This document shows, one piece after another, positions 1 through 6,640 of a stretch of 29,741 nucleotides of DNA. The notes beneath the pieces were generated by a model, which saw only the letters and a program-made list of their open reading frames with translations, had not been told where the DNA came from and searched no databases. This DNA is from Prevotellaceae bacterium UBA6858 (GTDB taxonomy: Bacteria; Bacteroidota; Bacteroidia; Bacteroidales; Bacteroidaceae). The translations under genes and the position numbers were made by a program. The stretch is from contig DKDC01000016.1 of the NCBI GenBank assembly GCA_002451695.1, positions 21,129 to 50,869 on the forward strand, given 5' to 3'. Position 1 is the stretch's first letter; every line of letters starts with the position of its first letter.

Positions 1-335
1 TTTGAATTATATCAGACATAATTTCTCCTACATAGGACACAATTTTTCCCATATCAAATGTAGTTTTCGGATTGTTTGGGAAAGCAACCGTTTTTTAGGT
101 TTTGCGCGAATTGTAGTGGCGTATGGCATACGCCCTGTATGCCACAGCGTGAAACGCGCCGCAAACCGCCGACGCAACATCGCAAAACCGCGCGATTCAG
201 GGCTTATGCAATATGCCCTTACGGCGGCACAATTCTTTGATTACTTGCGCTTTGAATGTTTGTGAAGTGTGTTGCATACGCCCTGAACGCCGCCGCATGA
301 ACCACGCCGCATAAACAATGCAAACCTTCGCGGCA
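1..335 (+). repeat. Composite intergenic repeat, copy 1 (5' end cut by window)
   Basis: The window opens inside the right arm of the 28-bp dyad (AATTATATCAGAC). Degenerate ~20-bp units ending in ATTTTTCC or GTAGTTTTCGG follow, then the spacer GATTGTTTGGGAAAGCAACC shared almost exactly with copy 2. Next come the two inverted arms at 113-135 and 200-222, both decayed relative to copy 2, and a tail with another CATACGCCC block near 264-272. The apparent reading frames here (peptides such as AYGIRP and LMQYA) are products of the repeat, not genes. The stretch 1-429 holds only this repeat and the terminator at 342-388. Confidence 0.85.
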
Positions 336-341
336 ACATGG

Positions 342-388
342 CGAAAAAACAGGGGTGCGCCTTTGCCTTTCGGCTTTTGGCGCACCCC
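342..388 (-). terminator. Rho-independent terminator of the etfBA-acyl-CoA dehydrogenase operon
   Basis: A perfect 10-bp stem, GGGGTGCGCC at 352-361 with GGCGCACCCC at 379-388, closes a 17-nt loop. Read on the minus strand it is followed by TGTTTTTTCG. It lies 42 bp beyond the stop codon of the acyl-CoA dehydrogenase gene and is the only strong terminator after etfB. Confidence 0.9.
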
Positions 389-429
389 ATATACGGTGTC
401 GTGTTGTCCGGCACAGCCGGAAACTTGGA

Positions 430-2160
430 TTATTCCTCTTCAGCCTTTGCGGAAACCTGGACGTAGTTTGCTATGTCCTCAACGTTGGTGTTGTTTACAA
501 TCGCAGCGTGCCTTGCAATTTCAGCCTCAGCAAGGTTTACGTAAACACGGAGGCTCTTTTCAAAGAGTCCGGGAGCTTCAACCGTGTCGCGCAGCAGGAG
601 CTGGGACATGATAACATCGGCAGTCATCTCGTAAAGATTGCGTGCCACGAGGTCGTGGTAGTCTTGGCTGCCGGCTTCCTTAACCTTGTTCACTGCAGCC
701 TCGCAAGCGTCAGCCATGGCGTGTATGCGGTTCTTGATGCCGGCGTAAGCCTCGGGGACTTCGATTTCCTCGAACTCGCGGATGACGTTCATGTATGTGC
801 CGTTGGTTACATAGCGTATCGCAGCCACTGTCTGCAACTGCGTTGTGCCCTCGTAGATGCTCGTGATGCGTGCATCGCGGTAGAGACGCTGGCAAGCATA
901 TTCGAGCATGAAGCCCGAGCCGCCGTGAACCTGGATGCAGTCGTAGGAGTTCTGGTTTGCGTACTCCGAGTTCATGCCCTTTGCAAGCGGCGTGAAGCAG
1001 TCCGCGAGACGGGTGTACTTCTTCTGCTCCTTGCGCTCCTCGGGAGTGAGCTTGCGGCTGCGCGCAATGTCATCGTATGACTTGTATATGTCAACGTAGC
1101 GCGAAGTTTCGTAAAGAAGCGCACGGCCAGCATCAAGCTTCGCCTTGATTGTTGCAAGCATATTATACACAGGGGGCATATCAACGATTGCCTTGCCGAA
1201 CTGGCAGCGGTCTTTTGCGTATGCAAGAGCCTCGTCGTATGCAGCCTGGCTGATGCCCACGCTCTGTGCGGCAATGCCAAGACGCGCACCGTTCATGAGT
1301 GCCATCACATATTTTATGAGGCCGAGACGGCGTTCGCCGCAAAGCTCCGCATGGGCGTTCTTGTAAACGAGTTCGCAGGTTGGCGAACCGTGGATGCCGA
1401 GCTTGTTCTCAATGCGGCGCACATCAACGCCGCCCTGACGCTTGTCGTAGATGAACATCGAAAGGCCGCGACCGTCGCGTGTGCCTTCCTCGGAACGCGC
1501 AAGCACAAGGTGTATGTCCGAGTCGCCGTTGGTTATGAAACGCTTCACGCCGTTGAGCAGCCAGCAGCCGTCCTTTTCGGAATATGTCGCACGGAGCATC
1601 ACGCTCTGCAAGTCGCTTCCGGCATCAGGCTCGGTGAGATCCATGGACATGGTTTCGCCGGCGCAGACACGCGGAATGTACTTCTCCCTCTGCTCCTCGT
1701 TGCCGAACTCGTAAAGGGTCTCGATGCAGTCCTGAAGACTCCATATGTTTTCAAACCCTGCGTCGCCCGCAGAAACTATTTCGTTTGCAAGAGTGTATGC
1801 CGTAATGGGGAAATTAAGACCGCCATACCTGCGCGGCATGGTCATTCCGTTCATCCCCGCAGCTATAGTGTTGGCGAGGTTCTGCTTTGTGCCCTCGGCG
1901 TAGCTCACACGTCCGTCCTTGAGGTGCGGGCCTTCGGCATCAACGCTCTCGGCATTGGGGGCCACGACATTTGCCGTTACATCGCCCACGATTTCGAGCA
2001 CACGGTCGTAGCTGTCCATTGCGTCGTCGAAGTCAACGGGCGCATAATCGTATTTTGCCGCATCAGAATAGTCGCCTTCGCGGAGAGCGACAATCTTTTT
2101 CATAAGGGCGTTATTCAAATGGAACTTCAGTTCCGGCTTATCTGAATAGAAATTTGCCAT
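430..2160 (-). CDS. Acyl-CoA dehydrogenase (long, ~576-residue type), Etf-linked
   Basis: FAD-dependent acyl-CoA dehydrogenase, expected to interconvert an acyl-CoA and its 2-enoyl-CoA and exchange electrons with the EtfBA flavoprotein encoded just upstream. Visible family marks are LTEPDAGSD (about 175-183, flavin/substrate region), the QVHGGSGF stretch (410-417) and IYEGTTQ (435-441), whose Glu437 corresponds to the catalytic base of medium-chain enzymes. At 576 residues it is about 190 longer than the classic ~380-residue enzymes. The insertion near 357-397 and the helical C-terminus after 450 resemble the ~590-residue subgroup that includes methylmercaptopropionyl-CoA dehydrogenases. The chain length of the substrate cannot be read from sequence. 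It is the last gene of a three-gene operon, 28 bp after etfA, and ends before a strong hairpin terminator. Whether it works as a reductase or a dehydrogenase in vivo is inference. Confidence 0.93.
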   Translation of the reverse strand: MANFYSDKPELKFHLNNALMKKIVALREGDYSDAAKYDYAPVDFDDAMDSYDRVLEIVGDVTANVVAPNAESVDAEGPHLKDGRVSYAEGTKQNLANTIAAGMNGMTMPRRYGGLNFPITAYTLANEIVSAGDAGFENIWSLQDCIETLYEFGNEEQREKYIPRVCAGETMSMDLTEPDAGSDLQSVMLRATYSEKDGCWLLNGVKRFITNGDSDIHLVLARSEEGTRDGRGLSMFIYDKRQGGVDVRRIENKLGIHGSPTCELVYKNAHAELCGERRLGLIKYVMALMNGARLGIAAQSVGISQAAYDEALAYAKDRCQFGKAIVDMPPVYNMLATIKAKLDAGRALLYETSRYVDIYKSYDDIARSRKLTPEERKEQKKYTRLADCFTPLAKGMNSEYANQNSYDCIQVHGGSGFMLEYACQRLYRDARITSIYEGTTQLQTVAAIRYVTNGTYMNVIREFEEIEVPEAYAGIKNRIHAMADACEAAVNKVKEAGSQDYHDLVARNLYEMTADVIMSQLLLRDTVEAPGLFEKSLRVYVNLAEAEIARHAAIVNNTNVEDIANYVQVSAKAEEE

Positions 2161-2188
2161 TGCTTTTTATTATTTTGTCAAGTTCCTT

Positions 2189-3211
2189 TTACTTGCTGTT
2201 TTCTTTGTAATACTTGATCATCTTGGGCAGCACTTCCTCTACTGAACCCAGAATAACATAGTCGGCTATCTTGTTGATGGGCGCGTCGGGGTCGGTGTTG
2301 ATTGAAATAACTATGCCGCTCTCCTTCATGCCCGCCACGTGCTGGATAGCGCCCGAAATGCCGCAGGCAATGTAAACCTTCGGACGCACCGTAACGCCAG
2401 TCTGGCCTATCTGGAGGTCGGAAGCGCAGAAACCGGCGTCAACAGCGGCGCGGCTTGCGCCCACCTCCGCGTGGATTTCGTTTGCAAACTCGTACAGAAG
2501 CTTGAAGCCGTCGGCACTTCCCACGCCGTAGCCGCCGGCTACTATGATGGAAGCCCCCTTGAGATTGTTCTTGGCTTTCTCAACATGACGCTCGATAACC
2601 TTTACCACGTAGTCGGACGCGGGAACAAAGTCATCGGTGTTTTCGTAAACCACCTCGCCCTTGTAGTTCTCGTCAAGCACCTCGGCCTTCATTACACCGC
2701 TGCGCACCGTAGCCATCTGGGGACGGTTTTCGGGATTTACAATCGTGGCAACTATGTTGCCGCCGAACGCGGGACGGATTTGGAAAAGAAGATCCTTGTA
2801 TGATTTGCCGGTTTTCTTGTCATCGAAATCGCCGATTTCAAGAGCGGTGCAGTCGGCTGTGAGACCGCTGTGAAGGCTTGAGGAAACCCTCGGTCCAAGG
2901 TCGCGGCCGATCACCGTCGCCCCCATGAGGCAAATCTGCGGCTGCTCACGCTTGAAAAGGTTCACAAGCACCGAAGTGTGGGGCTTTGAAGTGTAAGGAT
3001 AAAGTCCCTCGTGGTCGAAAACATGAAGAACATCCACTCCGTAAGGCAGCACCTGCTTTTCAACATGACCCTTGATGCCCGTGCCGGCACAAACAGCCTC
3101 GAGCTTAACCCCGAGACGGTTGGCGAGCTTGCGCCCTTTGGTGAGAAGTTCGAGACTTACCTCTTCTACGGCAGTCTTTTCTATTTCGCAATATACAAAT
3201 ACGTTGTTCAT
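2189..3211 (-). CDS. etfA: Electron transfer flavoprotein, alpha subunit
   Basis: Alpha subunit of the heterodimeric electron transfer flavoprotein; it carries the FAD that shuttles electrons to or from acyl-CoA dehydrogenase. The C-terminal FAD domain is clear: GASRAAVDAG (251-260), IGQTG (268-272), GISGAIQH (284-291) and NTDPDAPI (305-312). The N-terminal half has the usual nucleotide-binding-like fold, including the GRDLGPRVS stretch (102-110). Length (340 residues) is normal. It begins 12 bp after the etfB stop and is followed 28 bp later by the dehydrogenase, so the three genes are almost certainly co-transcribed. No unusual residues were noticed. Confidence 0.96.
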   Translation of the reverse strand: MNNVFVYCEIEKTAVEEVSLELLTKGRKLANRLGVKLEAVCAGTGIKGHVEKQVLPYGVDVLHVFDHEGLYPYTSKPHTSVLVNLFKREQPQICLMGATVIGRDLGPRVSSSLHSGLTADCTALEIGDFDDKKTGKSYKDLLFQIRPAFGGNIVATIVNPENRPQMATVRSGVMKAEVLDENYKGEVVYENTDDFVPASDYVVKVIERHVEKAKNNLKGASIIVAGGYGVGSADGFKLLYEFANEIHAEVGASRAAVDAGFCASDLQIGQTGVTVRPKVYIACGISGAIQHVAGMKESGIVISINTDPDAPINKIADYVILGSVEEVLPKMIKYYKENSK

Positions 3212-3223
3212 ATCGGTCTTTCT

Positions 3224-4099
3224 TTATCCTATGGTATGGTTTGCGAGTAATTCCTTAATAAGTCCGTTGATTTCATCGTCGCTTGCGCCGAGAGTATGGC
3301 TCTCTTTGGTTTTGAACACGATGTTCTGCACGGCTTTCACCTTTGTTGGCGAGCCGGCAAGACCGCATTGCTGCAAATCGCCGTTCACATCAGCCACAGT
3401 CCACTGCGTGATGTTAAGATAGGGTTTCTTTTCATATTCCTCCGCATAAGGCAGCCCGCCGTTTGCGGGACGCTCTATGGGGGTCATGGCGCGTTTGTAC
3501 TTCATCACCCTCTTGGCGTTGCGCGGGCGGCAGGGGGCTGCGTCGCCGTTTACCGTAAGCATTATTGGCAGGGGCGCTTTCACAACCTCGGTGCCGCCGT
3601 CAATGTGGCGCGTGATAGTGATTTCCTTGCCGTCGCATTCGTTGATGTCGTTCACATAAGTAACCTGGTTGAGACCAAGCTTCTCGGCAACCTGCGGGCC
3701 TACCTGTGCGGTGTCGCCGTCTATAGCCTGGCGACCGCCGATTATAAGGTCGCAGTTCCCAATCTTGCGTATAGCCATTGAAAGAGCGTATGACGTAGCC
3801 AGAGTGTCAGCACCGGCAAAAGCCCTGTCGGTGAGAAGCACTCCGTCGTCAGCCCCACGGTAGAGGGCTTCGCGAATCACGTCTGTGGCACGCGGAGGCC
3901 CCATTGTTACCACCGTAACCGTCGAGCCGGGGTTCTTGTCTTTCAAGCGCAGGGCTTGTTCGAGCGCGTTGAGATCTTCGGGATTGAAGATTGCGGGCAG
4001 GGCGGCGCGGTTGACAGTCCCCTCGGGAGTCATGGCGTCCTTGCCCACATTTCGCGTGTCGGGCACTTGCTTGGCAAGCACTACTATTTTCAAACTCAT
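3224..4099 (-). CDS. etfB: Electron transfer flavoprotein, beta subunit
   Basis: Beta subunit of the electron transfer flavoprotein and first gene of the etfB-etfA-dehydrogenase operon. The N-terminus (KIVVLAKQVPDT, 4-15) and the GRQAIDGDTAQVGPQ stretch (122-136) are typical of EtfB. The latter closely resembles the beta subunits of anaerobic Bcd/EtfAB-type complexes, where this region binds a nucleotide or the second flavin. That hints at, but does not prove, an electron-bifurcating complex using NADH and ferredoxin. Length (291 residues) is slightly above the 250-280 usual for the family. A good Bacteroidota promoter lies directly upstream, overlapping the end of the Nudix gene. The ATG at 4097-4099 is the only in-frame start that fits the family N-terminus. 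Confidence 0.95.
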   Translation of the reverse strand: MSLKIVVLAKQVPDTRNVGKDAMTPEGTVNRAALPAIFNPEDLNALEQALRLKDKNPGSTVTVVTMGPPRATDVIREALYRGADDGVLLTDRAFAGADTLATSYALSMAIRKIGNCDLIIGGRQAIDGDTAQVGPQVAEKLGLNQVTYVNDINECDGKEITITRHIDGGTEVVKAPLPIMLTVNGDAAPCRPRNAKRVMKYKRAMTPIERPANGGLPYAEEYEKKPYLNITQWTVADVNGDLQQCGLAGSPTKVKAVQNIVFKTKESHTLGASDDEINGLIKELLANHTIG

Positions 4100-4136
4100 A
4101 ATACTAATTTTATTATTTTCGTTTACTTACAATTTG

Positions 4137-4166
4137 CAAAGTTACTCATTTTCCTTTTACGGACAA
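4137..4166 (-). promoter_or_regulatory. Bacteroidota-type promoter for etfB-etfA-acyl-CoA dehydrogenase
   Basis: On the minus strand, TTG (4166-4164), exactly 19 nt, then TAACTTTG (4144-4137). This matches the Bacteroidota consensus TTTG-N19-TAnnTTTG. The -33 element lies in intergenic sequence and the last codons of the Nudix gene. The predicted leader is only about 30 nt. Confidence 0.75.
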
Positions 4167-4693
4167 TAGGTTGTTGAGTATTTTGACAATACGCCGTTTT
4201 CACACAGGCGTTTGTACTCGCTCTCGAAATTGGGCGTGAACAGTCCTTTTCCCGAAAGCATCTTAATTTCCTCCTGATCGAAAAAACGCCCTCCGTCGGT
4301 TTCGCCGCTCGGGGTTATTCCGCCGTCATACACGGTTGCGAACACATTCACCAGCTCGCGCTCGCGCTCGCACTCGAACACGTAGCGCATCTCGAAGTTC
4401 GGGGAGAAATCCTCCATACCGAGTTCCTCCCTCACCTCACGCCTCAAAGCGTCTTCGGTTTCCTCGCCATAATCCACGTGTCCCCCGACAGCAGTGTCCC
4501 ACTTGCCCGGCTGGATGTCCTTCCATTTGGGGCGGAGCTGGAGATAAAGCTGTCCGCTGCTGTTAAACACGTGAAGATGCACCACAGGGTGCAGCGGCCT
4601 GCCCCCGCCGTGGCATTCCCCGCGTGTGGCGCTGCCGATTACTTCCCCCTCGGGCGTTACCAAGGGCAGCAGTTCGTTTTGGTTGTCGCGCAT
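4157..4693 (-). CDS. Nudix hydrolase (YfcD / IPP-isomerase-like group)
   Basis: Nudix-fold pyrophosphohydrolase of 178 residues. Residues 71-93 fit the Nudix box GX5EX7REUXEEXGU at every fixed position: Gly71, Glu77, Arg85-Glu86 and Glu89-Glu90, which supply the Mg-binding helix. The segment before it, with HPVVHLHVF (36-44) and QLRPKWKDIQPGKWD (52-66), resembles the YfcD and isopentenyl-diphosphate isomerase branch rather than MutT. The substrate cannot be told from sequence; an organic pyrophosphate or nucleotide derivative is expected. It is cytosolic, with no signal peptide. It sits between the queA terminator and the etfB promoter, so it may be a single-gene unit. No clear promoter of its own was found in the 73 bp before it. 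Confidence 0.9.
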   Translation of the reverse strand: MRDNQNELLPLVTPEGEVIGSATRGECHGGGRPLHPVVHLHVFNSSGQLYLQLRPKWKDIQPGKWDTAVGGHVDYGEETEDALRREVREELGMEDFSPNFEMRYVFECERERELVNVFATVYDGGITPSGETDGGRFFDQEEIKMLSGKGLFTPNFESEYKRLCENGVLSKYSTTYCP

Positions 4694-4720
4694 TTCTGTT
4701 TTGTCTTAATTATCCTTTTC

Positions 4721-4754
4721 AAAAAATCCCGCTTGGTGGCATTCGCCAGCGGGA
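4721..4754 (-). terminator. Rho-independent terminator after queA
   Basis: On the minus strand TCCCGCT (4754-4748) pairs with AGCGGGA (4733-4727), with a further inner GGC/GCC pairing, and six T follow at once (4726-4721). It lies 12 bp beyond the queA stop and separates queA from the Nudix gene. Confidence 0.88.
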
Positions 4755-4766
4755 CTATGTTTATTA

Positions 4767-5990
4767 TTACGGAATGAGCAGCGAGCTGTCGCCATAACTC
4801 AGGAAGCGGAAACCGTTGTCCAGTGCATGGCGGTAAATCTTGCGCCAGTTCTCCCCCACCAATGCCGACACAAGCAGAAGCAGGGTGCTTTTGGGCTGGT
4901 GGAAATTTGTTATTATGGCTTTCACCACATGAAATTCATATCCCGGCGCAATTATTATCTGCGTGTTGGCAGTGAGCGTATGCAGGTTGTTGCGGTCGAG
5001 ATATGCCACGATTGTTTCAAGAGCCTCCATGGTGGTCAGCGGCTTCTCCCCGCTTGCCGCATATTCGTAGGGAAGCCACTGCCCCACCACGAGATCCCTT
5101 TCGTCGGCATCGGGATTACGCGAGATAAGCACACCTATATAATAAAGGCTTTCAAGAGTGCGCACCGATGTAGTGCCCACCGCCACGCACCGTCCGCCGT
5201 GGGCAATCAGCCTCTCTATGCTGCTGCGCCTTACGCTTATGAACTCGTGGTGCATCACATGACCCGCCATTGTCTCCGTTTTCACCGGCTTGAAAGTCCC
5301 CGCTCCCACATGGAGCGTAATCTCGTTGCGCTCCACCCCCTTTGCGTCAAGGGCTTCAAGCACGCGGGGCGTAAAATGCAGTCCGGCAGTCGGCGCGGCA
5401 ACCGAGCCTTTTATTTTGGAATATACGGTCTGGTATGTCTGCAAGTCGCTCTGTTCGGTTTTCCTGTTAAGGTACGGCGGTATGGGCAGTTCGCCCGCCG
5501 CGTCAAGTATTTCCGCGAACGAAATGCCGTCCCCGCCCCACGAAAACTCAATTATGTCATGCTCCGCGTCCTTGATTTCGGCTTTCAGCACCACATCCCC
5601 GCCTTTCACGCTCAATGTGCGGCAAAGACAGCCTTCCTTCCATTTTTTGCGGTTTCCCACAAGGCACACCCATTCGCACCTGCCCGTTGTCTGGAACATC
5701 CGTTCATAATCACGCGGCGCATGGGGCTCAAGGCAGAAAACCTCAATCAACGCCCCCGTCTCCTTGTGAAAGTGAAGCCGCGCACGGATTACCTTGGTGT
5801 TGTTGAACACGAGCAGTTCACCTTTGTCTATGTAATTGGGCAAATCGTAGAATTTGTCATCGGCAATCTCGCCATGACGATACACGAGAAGTTTCGAGGT
5901 GTCCCTTTCCTTAACCGGGTATTTGGCTATGCGCTCTTCGGGCAGGTCATAACTGTAATCCTCTATCCTTATATTTTGCGGGGCAATCAT
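4767..5990 (-). CDS. queA: S-adenosylmethionine:tRNA ribosyltransferase-isomerase
   Basis: QueA transfers and isomerises the ribosyl group of S-adenosylmethionine onto 7-aminomethyl-7-deazaguanine at the wobble position of GUN-anticodon tRNAs, giving epoxyqueuosine. Hallmarks visible: DYSYDLPEERIAKYP near the N-terminus, VFNNTKVIRARL (61-72), GELPIPPYL (166-174), VAAPTAGLHF (197-206), LHVGAGTFKPV (226-236), VGTTSVRTLES (about 271-281), TNFHQPKSTLL (about 359-369) and the C-terminal FRFLSYGDSSLL. The length of 407 residues exceeds the ~350 of proteobacterial QueA, as is usual in Bacteroidota. No other queuosine gene is nearby. A TAATTTTG box upstream and a hairpin terminator downstream mark it as monocistronic. 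The ATG at 5988-5990 gives the family N-terminus. Confidence 0.97.
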   Translation of the reverse strand: MIAPQNIRIEDYSYDLPEERIAKYPVKERDTSKLLVYRHGEIADDKFYDLPNYIDKGELLVFNNTKVIRARLHFHKETGALIEVFCLEPHAPRDYERMFQTTGRCEWVCLVGNRKKWKEGCLCRTLSVKGGDVVLKAEIKDAEHDIIEFSWGGDGISFAEILDAAGELPIPPYLNRKTEQSDLQTYQTVYSKIKGSVAAPTAGLHFTPRVLEALDAKGVERNEITLHVGAGTFKPVKTETMAGHVMHHEFISVRRSSIERLIAHGGRCVAVGTTSVRTLESLYYIGVLISRNPDADERDLVVGQWLPYEYAASGEKPLTTMEALETIVAYLDRNNLHTLTANTQIIIAPGYEFHVVKAIITNFHQPKSTLLLLVSALVGENWRKIYRHALDNGFRFLSYGDSSLLIP

Positions 5991-6009
5991 CTTATTTTCT
6001 TTTCGGCTG

Positions 6010-6017
6010 CAAAATTA
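6010..6017 (-). promoter_or_regulatory. Probable -7 element of the queA promoter
   Basis: TAATTTTG on the minus strand fits TAnnTTTG and lies 19 bp before the queA start codon. The nearest upstream TTG (6043-6041) is 23 bp away, longer than the ideal 19, so only the -7 box is well supported. It lies just beyond the left flank of repeat copy 2. Confidence 0.55.
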
Positions 6018-6104
6018 GCGATTGTTTTCGTGGTGCGGCGCAACGCGCAGCGTATAAAATGCACAAATTCCCTAAAAATGGGCATAAAACATCATGGAAG
6101 CGTC

Positions 6105-6625
6105 ACAGCCAAACACTTCACAAAGCGGCAAACAATGCCAAAACCATATAACACACTGGATTTCAAAGAAATAACCGCGCAATGATTTTTCGCAATAACG
6201 ATTTGTTTTTCAGCGCATTGCAAGCGGGCGAAAAAAGGTCTGATGTAATTCAAATTATATCAGACATAATTTTTTCTGCATAGGACATAGTTTTTCCCAC
6301 GTCCTATGTAATTTTCGGATTGTTTGGGAAAGCAACCGCATTGGGGGTTTGCGGGATTATATAAACTATGTGTGTTGTTTTTTGATTGCATATGGTATAT
6401 ATGTAGGGGCGTATGGCATACGCCCTTTGCCCCGCCGCATGAGCCGCACCACAAACCGCCGCCGAAACCTGCGTAATCCGCGCAATCCGGGCGTATGCCA
6501 TACGCCCCTACGGCGGTGCAATTCTTTAATTATTTGTGCTTTGGGCGTTTGTAAAGTTGTTGCATACGCCATACACACCATCGTATGATACAACATCGCA
6601 AAACCGGCGCAATCCAAGCGATTGC
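6105..6625 (+). repeat. Composite intergenic repeat, copy 2 (most complete inverted arms)
   Basis: The left flank (about 6105-6230) contains TTGCAATGCGCTGAAAAACA (minus strand), matching copies 3, 5, 6 and 7. Then come six A, the 28-bp dyad at 6238-6265, ~20-bp units, the copy-1-like spacer, and the long arms. The 23-bp arm at 6403-6425 is the exact reverse complement of the arm at 6489-6511, with 63 bp between them. Each arm is itself almost palindromic around GGGCGTATGGCATACGCCC. The tail to about 6625 matches the tail of copy 1. The gap 5991-6640 holds nothing else except the queA promoter. Confidence 0.9.
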
Positions 6626-6640
6626 CACCGCTACAATATG

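Noticed and set aside
2..265. Open frames encoding peptides such as MNYIRHNFS..., AYGIRP and LMQYA, also at 6260-6617, 10888-11330, 13511-13735, 21204-21386 and 27431-27721.
   Set aside because: They lie wholly within the composite repeat, appear in several frames and on both strands, and reflect palindromic DNA rather than conserved protein.
1351..2145. Long frames on the strand opposite to the acyl-CoA dehydrogenase, and similar long frames opposite queA, the PorE-like gene, GH2, the surface protein and nifJ.
   Set aside because: They are antisense shadows arising from GC-biased codon use and show no recognisable protein family.
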